From contig DATIKU010000032.1 in assembly GCA_035477215.1 (NCBI GenBank), positions 1 to 64,000 on the forward strand: a stretch of DNA of 64,000 nt, given 5' to 3'. The notes under the pieces are model-generated. The model searched no databases and was not told where the DNA came from. It saw only the letters and a program-made list of their open reading frames with translations. The position numbers and the translations under genes are program-made. Of this stretch, positions 16,692 to 25,998 are shown piece by piece. Position 1 is the first letter of the stretch, and each line of letters begins with the position of its first letter. Source of the DNA: Spirochaetota bacterium (GTDB lineage Bacteria > Spirochaetota > UBA4802 > UBA5368).

Positions 16692-18847
16692 CTCTCCCTT
16701 TTTGGAATGAATAATCCGTTTACAATGGCGACATTTTCATGGCGCAAAACTGTTTCGCGCAGCGCCTTTTGCAAACGAGCGAAAGCGGGGCCTTCGGTCG
16801 AGACGCGATTGACGAACGCCGTATCGCCGCGGCGCAGCAGCTCGTAGCGCACCCCGTCGCGGGTGGGCATGTAGATGAGCTTGTGGGTTTCATCGAACAC
16901 CGTGCGGTGCTTGGCGATGTTGATCAGATCACGGTATTCGTCTTTCAGCACCACGCCCATATCAGGTTCGGCGAGTTCGCAGAGCACGCTGACGTCCGGA
17001 TAGCGAATGCGCAGACGCTGGAAAAACTGCCCCCCCTCGGGCACGAACCAGATGCCGGTCTCCGCGTACGCGATGCGCGGGATGTTTGTCACCCTCCCCT
17101 CTATAACGCTCCTGTACGAGATGCCCGCCGCGTCTGTCTTCGCGTCCTTCACCCCCAGGATGTCGAGCACCGTGGGGGCGAAATCGATCTGCTGAACAAC
17201 ACCCATGTATCCCCTTGTCCTCGCTTTTAACGCGTAATCCCGGTGGAATTTAATGATCATCGGCACATGCGTCGCGTACTCGCCCCTGACGTGTTCCCCG
17301 TGGCCCAGGTCCAGACCGTGGTCATAGAGGTTCTCTCCGTGGTCCGCGGTGAAAACGATGATGCTGTTGTCGTACAGCCCGCGCCGCTTAAGGTAATCGA
17401 CGACTTCGCCGACGGCGTCGTCTACCGCCGAGCACGCTCCGTCAAACAGTCCCTCGATCTGGCGCCGGTCGTCGCGGGCCACGAGCGTTTCGCTGAGCGG
17501 ATTGTTGATTTTAAGATATCGGTATTGCCCGCGGTAGGCGGGATCGGTGTACTTTTTGTAATAAGGATGCGGCGATGCGTATGGAAAATGGGTCGCCGAG
17601 AAAAAAACGGTCAAAAGAAAACGCTTGCGGCGGGCGAGCGCGTCGAGTTCCGACTTGATATCGCCGATGAGAAACGCGGGGTCCGAGTTCTGGGCGAAGG
17701 CGCGCGCTTCCGGGAACAGGCGCCGCCCGGTGGCGTTCTGTATAAACGGCAGCAGGAAAAAATGGATTTCGAGGCCGCGCTGGCGGATGAGCGTGGTGAA
17801 GTTAAACGAAGGAGCCCGGACCCTGTCGAAGCAGCTCATTCTGGAAAAAATGTCACCTGCGTAATCCGCCACGGCGGACGTAACGTAGCCGTTTTTTCGC
17901 AGGGCCTCGGGCAGGTCGAGCCGCGCCGCGGCGAGCTCATCCCTTGAGGGAAACATGTGACGGATGCCGTGCTGCGCCGGGTACCTTCCGGACAGAAGAC
18001 TGTACCACGAGGGGAAGGTGCGCGGCAGCTGCACGTGGAAATCATGAAAGCTCGTCCCTTCCGCGGCCAGGGCATCGATGTTCGGAGTGAGGCCCTTGCG
18101 CGAGCCCCAGGCCGAAACGCGGTCATAGCGGAACGAGTCCGCGGCGATGATTATCAGGTTCGGTCCGTCGTTGCGGTTAAACGGCACCAGCCAGATTAAC
18201 GCCGCCAGGGCGGCGCCTGTGGTCAGGGCGACAAGCGCGCGACGCGGGAGACGGGCACAGGCTCCATAGAGCGCCCCGCCGAGTTGCACCATCACGCCGA
18301 TCGTAATCGGGATAAAGCCGGCACAGACGACAAGCCTGAATGCGTCGACCAGGAGGCCCGGCACTCCGTGCGTAACGAGCATCTGGAAACCCGCAAGTAC
18401 CGCGCCGCGCGCGTGGAAGTGCTCATTATACAGGGCGGGATGGTTCCGTATGTCCGCGAGGAGAAATGCGAGCATGAAGACCGTGCTGTACAGCGCGACC
18501 GTCACAACGGCCTTCCTGGTCGTAACGCGCCGGAGCGTCGCCGCACACCACAAGTAAATGCAATAACCGGCCGCCGCGCCCGAGGCGCCGCCTATCGCGA
18601 CGTAAGCTGCAAGCACCTTCGCCTGGTGGAGCAGGATGAGCCATTTGAATTCCGCGAAAACGAAATCTTCCAGCGCCTGCACCCGCACGCCCATCACCGA
18701 GAACGAGGCGGAATAGAGCAGGCCAAAGACAAAGGCGCAGGCGAAAACGGCCGCGCCCACGGCGAAGGAGCGCCACAGCGCGGCCCCGCGTTCCCCCATG
18801 TCGCCGCGCGTGAACGCGGCGACTATCCTCGTTCCGATTCTGGTCAT
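16688..18847 (-). CDS. membrane sulfatase-fold enzyme with Thr nucleophile
   Basis: 719 residues. Five or six TM helices occupy residues 25-225. From about 228 an alkaline-phosphatase/sulfatase domain follows: metal site LIIIAADSFR (Asp about 237), TPNIDALAAEG, then PRTFPSWYSLLSG, where sulfatases have C/S-x-P-S-R. Here the nucleophile position is Thr (about 277) and the Arg is Trp. Later metal motifs are FTADHGENLYDHG and GHGEH. Thr is the nucleophile of LtaS and phosphoethanolamine transferases, and it cannot be converted to formylglycine. The enzyme is thus more likely a phosphoglycerol or phosphoethanolamine-type transferase/hydrolase acting on envelope glycans or lipids than a true sulfatase. 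It is coupled to the GH2 gene. Confidence 0.85.
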   Translation of the reverse strand: MTRIGTRIVAAFTRGDMGERGAALWRSFAVGAAVFACAFVFGLLYSASFSVMGVRVQALEDFVFAEFKWLILLHQAKVLAAYVAIGGASGAAAGYCIYLWCAATLRRVTTRKAVVTVALYSTVFMLAFLLADIRNHPALYNEHFHARGAVLAGFQMLVTHGVPGLLVDAFRLVVCAGFIPITIGVMVQLGGALYGACARLPRRALVALTTGAALAALIWLVPFNRNDGPNLIIIAADSFRYDRVSAWGSRKGLTPNIDALAAEGTSFHDFHVQLPRTFPSWYSLLSGRYPAQHGIRHMFPSRDELAAARLDLPEALRKNGYVTSAVADYAGDIFSRMSCFDRVRAPSFNFTTLIRQRGLEIHFFLLPFIQNATGRRLFPEARAFAQNSDPAFLIGDIKSELDALARRKRFLLTVFFSATHFPYASPHPYYKKYTDPAYRGQYRYLKINNPLSETLVARDDRRQIEGLFDGACSAVDDAVGEVVDYLKRRGLYDNSIIVFTADHGENLYDHGLDLGHGEHVRGEYATHVPMIIKFHRDYALKARTRGYMGVVQQIDFAPTVLDILGVKDAKTDAAGISYRSVIEGRVTNIPRIAYAETGIWFVPEGGQFFQRLRIRYPDVSVLCELAEPDMGVVLKDEYRDLINIAKHRTVFDETHKLIYMPTRDGVRYELLRRGDTAFVNRVSTEGPAFARLQKALRETVLRHENVAIVNGLFIPKRER

Positions 18848-18862
18848 GTAGTGTTGTTCCGG

Positions 18863-20437
18863 TCAGAGGCCCGCCGCCGTGCAGATCGCGTCCGCCGCGC
18901 GCATGCCGTCCACCGCCGAGCTCACGATACCCCCGGCGTGGCCCGCGCCCTCTCCGACCGGATACAGGGAAGGAAGCGATACCGACTGCAGATCGGCTTC
19001 GCGGACGACGCGCACCGGTGAAGACGAGCGCGTCTCTGCGCCGATGATGACGCCCTCATCACCTATAAAGCCCTTCATCTTCCTGTCAAAACTTTTTAGG
19101 GCGATAGCGAGCTCGTCCGCTATCCAGCCTGGAAGGTATTCCCTGACCCGCGCCGCACGCACGCCCGGACGGTAACTCGTCGCCGGAACGCTCGTGTCCG
19201 GTCCGCCGCCCAGAAAAGAACGAATTCGTTCGACCGGGGCCTCCCAGCCGCCTCCGCCGGCCTCGAAGGCCTTGCGCTCTATCTCCCGCTGGAACCCGAT
19301 CCCCGCAAGCGGTGACGGTCCGAGATCATCCGGGGAGACCGTAACGACGAGCGCGGCGTTGGAGTACTCTCCGTCCCTGCCCGAATAGCTCATGCCGTTG
19401 GTGCACAGCAGGCCCTCCTCTGACGACGCGTTGACGACCTCCCCCCCCGGACACATGCAGAACGAGTAAACGCCGCGGCCGCTTTGCCGGTTGTTGAATG
19501 TCAGACGGTAATCGGCCGCCGGAAGCGGCCGCTTTTCGGCCGCTTTGCCGTACTGTATCCGGTCGATGAGCCGGGCGGGATGCTCGATCCTCACGCCGAC
19601 GGCGAAGCCCTTTTTCTCAAGCGCAACCTTCTCGCCGGTCAGCATATCGTACACGTCGCGCGCCGAATGACCGGTCGCGAGCACCACCGCCGAAGCGCGG
19701 TATTCCCCGCCGGTCGCGGTGGTCACACCCGCGGCCCGGCCCCCCTCGCGTATGAGTCCGGTCACCCGCTCCCCGAAACGGATGGTCGAGCCCGCATCCT
19801 CAATTCGCCTTCTGATATTCCCGAGCAGCGGAATGAGGCCGTCCGTGCCGATGTGCGGCCGTGCATCGTAGAGGATCGCCGTTGGCGCACCGCAGTCGAC
19901 CATGGTCTGAAAAAACCATTCCACCTCGGGGCGGTGTATCCTCGTCGTAAGCTTGCCGTCGGAGTACGCCCCGGCGCCGCCCTCGCCGAAGAGCACGTTG
20001 CTCTCGGGATCGAGCATGCCGCCCGCCCTGAGCGCGTGTATATCGCGCATGCGCTCCTCGACAGGCCTTCCGCGCTCCAGCACCAGCACGCGCGCGCCGG
20101 CTTCGATAAGCCTGAGCGCGCAGAAGAGGCCCGCCGGACCGGCGCCGACAACGATCACCGAAAGTCCAAAACGCGCTCGCGGCGCCGGGTACCCTTCTGC
20201 GGGCACCCACAGCCGAGCATCGGTCATGGCCGGCACCGTGGAAGCGAAGCGTTCCGGCACATCCGCAATCACACGGTACCGATATACGATCCTTCCCTTG
20301 TCCCGCGCATCGAGAGACTTACGGTCGATCGACCATTCGGGATCGATATCAAGGCCCAGACGCTCGCGGAGCAGGGAGCCTATCCGCAGTTCGGGCTCGC
20401 CGGGGAAGAGTTCGATGTTTTCTATTATAATCTTCAT
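18863..20437 (-). CDS. FAD-dependent dehydrogenase, COG2509-type
   Basis: 524 residues from the ATG at 20437; the frame is open further upstream (to 20764), but that extension is unlike a protein N-terminus and runs into the divergent gene. Residues 1-90 form a small alpha/beta domain. VIVVGAGPAGLFCALRL (94-110) is the FAD-binding Rossmann motif, followed by VLERG. Later motifs GEGGAGAYSDGKLTTR, VLATGHSARDVY and YPVGEGAGHAGGIVSSAVDG are typical of the uncharacterised 'NAD(FAD)-utilising dehydrogenase' family. The reaction is unknown. It ends 15 bases before the sulfatase-fold gene and probably opens this minus-strand operon. Confidence 0.85.
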   Translation of the reverse strand: MKIIIENIELFPGEPELRIGSLLRERLGLDIDPEWSIDRKSLDARDKGRIVYRYRVIADVPERFASTVPAMTDARLWVPAEGYPAPRARFGLSVIVVGAGPAGLFCALRLIEAGARVLVLERGRPVEERMRDIHALRAGGMLDPESNVLFGEGGAGAYSDGKLTTRIHRPEVEWFFQTMVDCGAPTAILYDARPHIGTDGLIPLLGNIRRRIEDAGSTIRFGERVTGLIREGGRAAGVTTATGGEYRASAVVLATGHSARDVYDMLTGEKVALEKKGFAVGVRIEHPARLIDRIQYGKAAEKRPLPAADYRLTFNNRQSGRGVYSFCMCPGGEVVNASSEEGLLCTNGMSYSGRDGEYSNAALVVTVSPDDLGPSPLAGIGFQREIERKAFEAGGGGWEAPVERIRSFLGGGPDTSVPATSYRPGVRAARVREYLPGWIADELAIALKSFDRKMKGFIGDEGVIIGAETRSSSPVRVVREADLQSVSLPSLYPVGEGAGHAGGIVSSAVDGMRAADAICTAAGL

Positions 20438-20557
20438 GATAAAAAGGTGTGGACAGACGAGCGTTGCATCCTCTATCTTAGGATCATAACCGTCAACGGC
20501 CCCGCCATAACGGCGTATACAACGGGGCCCTCTTATTTGCAACAATAAGATCTGGCA

Positions 20558-22327
20558 ATGGACATCATCGACGACAGAAAAACGCTGAATCTGGCGAAGA
20601 TCGGCAGCATCAACCGCCAGATCAACTCCAGCATGAACCTGCCGGAGCTCCTGACGGTCATTCTCGAGACCGCCCGCGAGATCCTTCACACGGCCGGCGC
20701 TTCGCTTCTGCTCTCGGACCTTTTGACCGGGGACCTCATCTTCAACATCGTGCTGGGCGAGCACAAGGAGGAGATCAAGGGCGAGAAGGTGCCGCGCGGC
20801 CTGGGGATCGTCGGTATCGTGGCGGAATCAGGAAAGCCACTCATCGTCAATAACGCGCAGAACGATCCCAGGGTGTTCAAGGGCATCGACAGCAAGTCGA
20901 GCTTCACCACCCGCAACATCATCTGCGTTCCGATGACCGTTCAGGAGCGGAACATCGGTGTGCTTGAGGCCGTCAACTCGATCGACAGGGAGGCTTTCGA
21001 CGAACTCGACGTCGAGCTCCTTTCGTATATCGCCGGACAGGCGGCGATCGCCATCACCAACCGGCGCCTCCTCGACGAGCTCACCAGCCGCGTCAAGGAG
21101 CTTACCGCGCTGTACGAAATATCGCAGACGGTCTCCTTCTCCCGCATCGAAGGGGACCTGCTCGATACCGTCATGGCCACCCTGCCCCGCTCGCTGGGGG
21201 TCGAACGCGCCTCGCTCCTCCTCTACGACAGGGCGAAAAACTCACTGGTGCTCCATGCCGCGCACGGCCTCCCCGAAGACGTCCTCCCGGGGATGGAAAC
21301 GCCGATCGACAACTCGATCTCGGGCCACGTGTTTCGGACGGGCGACCCGCTCATCGTCGCCGACAGGGAAAACGAAATCCAGTTCATTGAAACGGACCGC
21401 CGCAGAAGCTATCGGACGCCGTCCTTCATCTCCGTTCCGGTCCGCAGCGAAAACGAAGTGATCGGGGTGATCAACGTCACCGACAAGACCGACTGTTCCA
21501 TTTTCAACGCCTTCGACCTTCGGGTGATGTCGACTATCGCCAACCACGTTACCGAGGCGGTGCGAAACATCCAGTACCAGAAAAACAAGGAGGCCCAGCG
21601 GCGCTTCGCCCAGGAGCTGGACATCGCGGCGGAAATCCAGCGGAAGATCCTTCCGGCGATACCGCCCGTTTTCGGAAATCACCGCATAGCGGCCTTCAAC
21701 CGCCCGGCTAAGGAGGTGGGGGGCGATTTTTTCGATTTTTTCAATTTCGGCCCGAACAAGTACGGACTGGTAGTCGGGGACGTTTCGGGGAAGGGAATTC
21801 CCGCCGCTCTTTTCATGGGTTCGGCGCGCAACGTAATCCGCGCTGAGGCCAGGATAAGCACCCAGCCCGGACCCCTGCTGGTCCATTCCAACCGCTACGT
21901 ATACGACGATTCAGAGTACGGGATGTTCGTTACGGCCTTTTATATGCTCATCGACAGCCACAACAAGCTCCTCACCTACGGGAGCGCGGGCCACAACGAC
22001 CAGATCATTATAAAAAGCAGGGACCGTCAGGCCGTGCGCCTTAACGCAGCGGGAAGGGCCCTTGGCCTGTCCGCGGATTCCGCGTACGAGGAAAGGGTCT
22101 TCATATACGAAACCGGCGACCTGTTGCTCCTGTTCACCGACGGCGTGCTCGACTACCTCGGGGAGGGCGATATTGACCGGGGCGAGGAGCGCCTCATCGA
22201 GATCGCGCTCCGTTACTTCGAAGACGACCCCTCGGCCATCATCGGTTATTTCAGGGAGCTGATCTCCAATAATGCGGTTGACAATTATTTCATCGACGAT
22301 TTCACCATTCTCTCGGTGAAATTCTGA
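20558..22327 (+). CDS. GAF-GAF-SpoIIE (PP2C) serine phosphatase
   Basis: 589 residues. Two GAF sensor domains (about 25-165, 190-335) are joined by a signalling helix to a SpoIIE/RsbU-type phosphatase (about 375-588). The metal-binding Asp motifs are all present: EVGGDFFDF, VVGDVSGKGIPAALFMG, LFTDGVLDY and DDFTILSV, so it should be active. Such proteins dephosphorylate anti-sigma-factor antagonists in partner-switching pathways; none is encoded nearby, so the target must lie elsewhere. A 120-base region separates it from the divergent FAD-dehydrogenase gene, and the LPG-synthase-like gene follows after 15 bases. Confidence 0.93.
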   Translation: MDIIDDRKTLNLAKIGSINRQINSSMNLPELLTVILETAREILHTAGASLLLSDLLTGDLIFNIVLGEHKEEIKGEKVPRGLGIVGIVAESGKPLIVNNAQNDPRVFKGIDSKSSFTTRNIICVPMTVQERNIGVLEAVNSIDREAFDELDVELLSYIAGQAAIAITNRRLLDELTSRVKELTALYEISQTVSFSRIEGDLLDTVMATLPRSLGVERASLLLYDRAKNSLVLHAAHGLPEDVLPGMETPIDNSISGHVFRTGDPLIVADRENEIQFIETDRRRSYRTPSFISVPVRSENEVIGVINVTDKTDCSIFNAFDLRVMSTIANHVTEAVRNIQYQKNKEAQRRFAQELDIAAEIQRKILPAIPPVFGNHRIAAFNRPAKEVGGDFFDFFNFGPNKYGLVVGDVSGKGIPAALFMGSARNVIRAEARISTQPGPLLVHSNRYVYDDSEYGMFVTAFYMLIDSHNKLLTYGSAGHNDQIIIKSRDRQAVRLNAAGRALGLSADSAYEERVFIYETGDLLLLFTDGVLDYLGEGDIDRGEERLIEIALRYFEDDPSAIIGYFRELISNNAVDNYFIDDFTILSVKF

Positions 22328-22342
22328 CCCCCAGGAACCAAA

Positions 22343-23323
22343 GTGAAAAAATACCGGGCGATTTTTATCGGCGCGGGGGTGTTGATCCTCGCCCTGCTCA
22401 TCTACAGTTTCGGCGTGAAAAAAACCATCGACGACATCTTTGCCATGGGATGGCGTTTCTGGATCATCGCAGGGATATTCCTTTTCAACAACATTTTCAT
22501 GACCATCGCCTGGAAGGTTCTCATCAACCACCCGGTCAGGCCGTCATATTATCTTCAGCTTTTCCTCGCACGCGTGGCGGGCGACTCCACCTCGTCCGTT
22601 AACGCAATGGCCTCGGCCGCCGGCGAAGCGCTCAAGGCAATCTATATAAAGGACGCGGTCCCCATCCAGACCGGCCTCGCCTCGGTCGTCCTCGACCGTA
22701 CCATACACATTATCTCGAACGTACTAATGATGCTTACCGGCATCTTTATCAGCTTTTTCGTGCTCAACATTCCCCTGTGGATCTCCGTCTTAACGCTCAC
22801 CGCGTTCATGCTGCTCCTGTATATGATGATGGTAATTTTAAAAAAACAGCGGCAGGGCTTCGTCCGTTATCTCCTGACCCGCATTCCCGTACGCTGGCTC
22901 GATCGTTTCATGAACGAAAAGCGGTGGGAGAAGGTTGATACGCTCGACGGGGATATCTCATTCATCTTCAGCACCGGGAAGACCATGAAATGCTTCTATT
23001 ACTCCCTCGCCATTCATTATCTGTCGGGTTTCTTTTTTTCCAGCCTCGAAATATACCTTATTGTCATCTTCTCGGGGAATTCGATCACCTTCGTACACTC
23101 CATGTTCCTGTATATCTTCAGCATGTTCCTCACCAGCGTCATCTTTTTCATGCCGGCGAACCTCGGCACCAGCGAAGGGTCGTTTTCACTGGCGTTGCAA
23201 TTTCTCGGCTACGATCCGGCGATCGGCCTTACGGTCGGCCTCATCAAGCGCCTGCGCACACTGGTGTGGTCGCTCATCGGCATCATCATTCTGTTTTTCG
23301 CGGGCATGACCAGAAAGAGCTGA
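22343..23323 (+). CDS. lysylphosphatidylglycerol synthase TM region/UPF0104-family membrane protein
   Basis: 326 residues with about eight TM helices. FFMPANLGTSEGSFSLALQ near residue 270 and LDRTIHIISN fit the flippase-like membrane domain shared by MprF and AglD-type proteins. There is no C-terminal aminoacyl-transferase domain. It may move or modify lipids or lipid-linked sugars. The start is GTG. It begins 15 bases after the SpoIIE phosphatase gene and is likely co-transcribed with it. Confidence 0.8.
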   Translation: MKKYRAIFIGAGVLILALLIYSFGVKKTIDDIFAMGWRFWIIAGIFLFNNIFMTIAWKVLINHPVRPSYYLQLFLARVAGDSTSSVNAMASAAGEALKAIYIKDAVPIQTGLASVVLDRTIHIISNVLMMLTGIFISFFVLNIPLWISVLTLTAFMLLLYMMMVILKKQRQGFVRYLLTRIPVRWLDRFMNEKRWEKVDTLDGDISFIFSTGKTMKCFYYSLAIHYLSGFFFSSLEIYLIVIFSGNSITFVHSMFLYIFSMFLTSVIFFMPANLGTSEGSFSLALQFLGYDPAIGLTVGLIKRLRTLVWSLIGIIILFFAGMTRKS

Positions 23324-23338
23324 TGGAGGTCGCATGCC

Positions 23339-23797
23339 TCACCGCATGTACTCGCACCTGAAATAACCATCAAGCCTGAATATCCCCTTCTCACGGCCGA
23401 TGATCACCGGGGACACGTTGGTGATCTCCACGATATCGCGTTTTTCATCGCCCGCCAGAAGCGATGAAGAGAGCTTTCCGAGGTACGGGAGGTGTCCGAC
23501 GATCAGCACGTTAACGCCAAGCACTTTAAGCTCGTCCTCCATGGGCCGTATCGGGTCGTCGGGGTTGAGGAAGGACCGCTCTTCGACATGGACCCCGCCG
23601 AGGGCGAACGAAACGGCTTCGGCGGTCTCCCGTGCCCTGGTTTTTCCGCTGTGCAGTACAAGGCCGGGGTAAAACGGGAGCTTTCGTAAAAATTCTGAAA
23701 GGCGCTTAACCTGCGAACGCCCCTTGTCGGAAAGCGGCCTCTCCGGGTCCTTCTCCGAAGCGACGGCGTCACCGTGCTGCACCAGGATAATCTTCAT
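23339..23797 (-). CDS. sixA: SixA-type phosphohistidine phosphatase
   Basis: 152 residues, histidine phosphatase (RHG) fold. The first catalytic motif is VQHGDAV (His 8, with Gln in place of the usual Arg), followed by RPLSDKG, LHSGKTRARETA and IVGHLPYLGKL with the second His. The length matches SixA, which in E. coli removes phosphate from phosphotransferase-system His-phosphoproteins. The Shine-Dalgarno GGAAGGAGGTG is strong. It is convergent with the UPF0104 gene (15-base gap). Confidence 0.85.
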   Translation of the reverse strand: MKIILVQHGDAVASEKDPERPLSDKGRSQVKRLSEFLRKLPFYPGLVLHSGKTRARETAEAVSFALGGVHVEERSFLNPDDPIRPMEDELKVLGVNVLIVGHLPYLGKLSSSLLAGDEKRDIVEITNVSPVIIGREKGIFRLDGYFRCEYMR

Positions 23798-23829
23798 CGT
23801 GGCACCTCCTTCCTTCCTTTTTTTAACCG

Positions 23830-23859
23830 ATTATAACCGATCATATCGGATTAAGGCAA
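23830..23859 (-). promoter_or_regulatory. sigma70-type promoter of sixA
   Basis: On the minus strand, TTGCCT (23859-23854), 18-base spacer, TATAAT (23835-23830). A small inverted repeat CCGAT-ATG-ATCGG lies inside the spacer and could be an operator. Confidence 0.55.
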
Positions 23860-23964
23860 ACGAAAATCCCGGCTGAAAAACTGTTTGATTTATTTCCGAC
23901 CGTCGGCAGGTATTAAAGGAAACAGACACCATAAAATTATGACAGGCGAGCCCGTCCTCCCCCG

Positions 23965-24927
23965 GTGATGACGGGAAGGCGGAACTACCAGATGACAAAG
24001 GAAAGCGGCGGGACTATGGGAATAAAGAGGCTCTATCACCGGCTGCGGGGCACGCCCTTCTATCGGAAAAGGAAAAAGGCCCTCGTGCTCGAAGGCGGGG
24101 GCATGCGCGGGATATTTCTCACGGGCGTGCTGCAGAGCTTCACCGACCGTGGATACTTCCCCTGGAAAATCATTATAGGTTCCTCGGCCGGGGCGCTCAC
24201 GGGCGCGGCCTACGCCGCGCGGCAGATCCATCTTGCCCGCGACGCCTTTTTCACCGAACTTCTGTCCGGACAATTCATCAAACTTTCCAACATCCTTCGC
24301 CCCGAAAAGCACATACTGAACCTGGACTGGATGGTCGACACCATCATACACGGCGCCGAGCCTCTCGACGATCGCGCCCTGTCCCGCGCGTGCCCCGTGC
24401 TCATCACCGCCACCGACTGCCTCCCCGACAATCCCCCGCAGACGCTGTACTTAAGCTCGCGGCGCGACGATATGTCCCTGGCCCTCAAGGCGACCGCCGC
24501 CATACCCGTTCTCTACCGCGGCTTCGTCGAATACGCGAAACACCATCTTCTGGACGGGGGCCTGCTCGATCCGATTCCATACGCCAAGGCGCTGGAGATG
24601 GGGTTCGACGAGGACGAGATACTGGTGGTCGTCACGCGGCGGCGCGGTTATCGCAAGAAGGAGGAGTCGTTCTGGGTCAAGTCCCTTTACGAATCATACT
24701 ACAAAGACCACCGTTACCGCTTTCTCGTCGAGGCGATCAGCAGCAGGTATCTGCTGTACAACAAGGCGCTGGACGAGCTCGAACAGCGGCACCCGGAAAT
24801 CGACGTCATCTATCCCCCGGACAACTTCCGGGTGGACCGGCTCAGCCGTGACGGTAAAAAAATAATGGAAGGCTTCGCGCAGGGCGCCGTGGCCGGAAGG
24901 GACTACCTGCGGCACCTGCGCGGCTGA
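23965..24927 (+). CDS. patatin-like phospholipase
   Basis: Up to 320 residues of the patatin/RssA-type family. EGGGMRGIF (oxyanion-hole glycines), IIGSSAGALTGAAY (nucleophile Ser in G-S-S-A-G) and LLDGGLLDPIP (catalytic Asp in D-G-G) form a complete Ser-Asp dyad. No signal peptide is seen, so it is probably cytoplasmic or membrane-associated, acting on phospholipids or lysophospholipids. Possible starts are the ATGs at 23965, 23992 and 24016; the last gives MGIKRLYHRL and is a plausible shorter form. The gene is convergent with the FecR gene. Confidence 0.88.
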   Translation: MMTGRRNYQMTKESGGTMGIKRLYHRLRGTPFYRKRKKALVLEGGGMRGIFLTGVLQSFTDRGYFPWKIIIGSSAGALTGAAYAARQIHLARDAFFTELLSGQFIKLSNILRPEKHILNLDWMVDTIIHGAEPLDDRALSRACPVLITATDCLPDNPPQTLYLSSRRDDMSLALKATAAIPVLYRGFVEYAKHHLLDGGLLDPIPYAKALEMGFDEDEILVVVTRRRGYRKKEESFWVKSLYESYYKDHRYRFLVEAISSRYLLYNKALDELEQRHPEIDVIYPPDNFRVDRLSRDGKKIMEGFAQGAVAGRDYLRHLRG

Positions 24928-24936
24928 TCCCGGCCT

Positions 24937-25998
24937 TTATTTTTTCGGGGGCTTCGCCGCCTCTTTGTCGATCCCGCCCTTTATCTTTTCCATGCTCTCC
25001 CTGTGTTTGCCCATGATCTCCTCATAGGCCTTGCGGTAGGATTCCCGCACAGCCTGCAGGGCCTCAAAGTTTATGCGATGCTGCTGCGCAACCTTGTTCG
25101 ATTCTTCCTTTATACGATAAAAGGTGTCGTACATTTCCGTCTTGTCTTTCCCGAAGCGATCGAGGATCCCCTCGATGGAGGCCGCCGCACTCTCATTGAG
25201 CAGTGCGTCGTCTTCGAGGTCGCGCTGCAATATCGTAAGCTCTTCTCCGGTCTTTTCGATCTCTTTCTTCCCGACGGGCGCCCTGCCGCCCAGCCGCGAG
25301 TTAAGATCGCCGAGCTTTCCAGACGACCTGGAACTGCGCTCTCCCATGTTGTTGATATAGCCCTCAAAGCGCTTCCCCCGCTCTCCCGGGTCGCGCTCCA
25401 TCTCCCCGTCGCGTTCCGCCTTCCAGGCCGCCATGTCGGCCTCTCCTTCATCGTCGGCCGGAGACTCGGCGAGACCGATTTTCGTCTTCGATGACGGGCC
25501 GAGGTTCTTCCTTCCGTAGGGGTTGCGCACCTCGAGCGCGCCTTCCTTCATTTCGACGCGCGAGTCGGCGCCGTCGCTGACGCCGACCAGAAAGTCCGTA
25601 CCTCGAACCGAACAGACCGTCGTGGGAGTGACCACCTTCCGCTCCGAGCCCCGCGCCAGCTTCTGGAACCGGGCGTTTATCGCCCCCGATATCACCGAAA
25701 CGGAGCCCGAGTCCTTCACAGCAATACTGCCGATCCTCACCCTGCTCTTTTCCATAACGCGTATCTCGCTGCCGTCCCCGTATCCGATGACCGCAATACC
25801 CCCGGCGCCCGTCATGACCATGTCGCCGTCGGCGAGCGACTGGCCCAGGCCCGCGGCCGATGATTTCCCCTGGCGTAAAAGAGATACATCGCCCACAAGG
25901 AATGAAAACTCGAGCGCAAGCGCCCTTTCCGATCCAGCCGCCGTTATAAGCGCCATGAGTATCGCGGCGCACGCGCGCGCCACCGTTATCCTTATCAT
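24937..25998 (-). CDS. FecR-domain exported protein with coiled-coil tail
   Basis: 353 residues. Signal peptide (1-28), then a FecR domain (about 30-170): LADGDMVMTGAGGIAVIGYGDGSEIRV, GSVSVISGAINARF and TPTTVCSVRGTDFLV, the usual stranded core of periplasmic FecR proteins. Residues 190-353 are charged and helical, probably coiled coil. It lacks the TM and anti-sigma N-terminus of E. coli FecR, so it is a periplasmic or envelope protein, not an anti-sigma factor. It is the last gene of the five-gene operon, overlapping the receiver-PP2C gene by 4 bases (ATGA). Confidence 0.82.
   Translation of the reverse strand: MIRITVARACAAILMALITAAGSERALALEFSFLVGDVSLLRQGKSSAAGLGQSLADGDMVMTGAGGIAVIGYGDGSEIRVMEKSRVRIGSIAVKDSGSVSVISGAINARFQKLARGSERKVVTPTTVCSVRGTDFLVGVSDGADSRVEMKEGALEVRNPYGRKNLGPSSKTKIGLAESPADDEGEADMAAWKAERDGEMERDPGERGKRFEGYINNMGERSSRSSGKLGDLNSRLGGRAPVGKKEIEKTGEELTILQRDLEDDALLNESAAASIEGILDRFGKDKTEMYDTFYRIKEESNKVAQQHRINFEALQAVRESYRKAYEEIMGKHRESMEKIKGGIDKEAAKPPKK

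Noticed and set aside
16688-18847. Annotation as a formylglycine-dependent sulfatase
   Set aside because: The position that must be Cys or Ser for formylglycine is Thr, and the following Arg is Trp.
20437-20764. N-terminal extension of the FAD dehydrogenase to 20764
   Set aside because: It runs through the divergent promoter region into the GAF gene and does not look like protein; the ATG at 20437 begins the family-like sequence.
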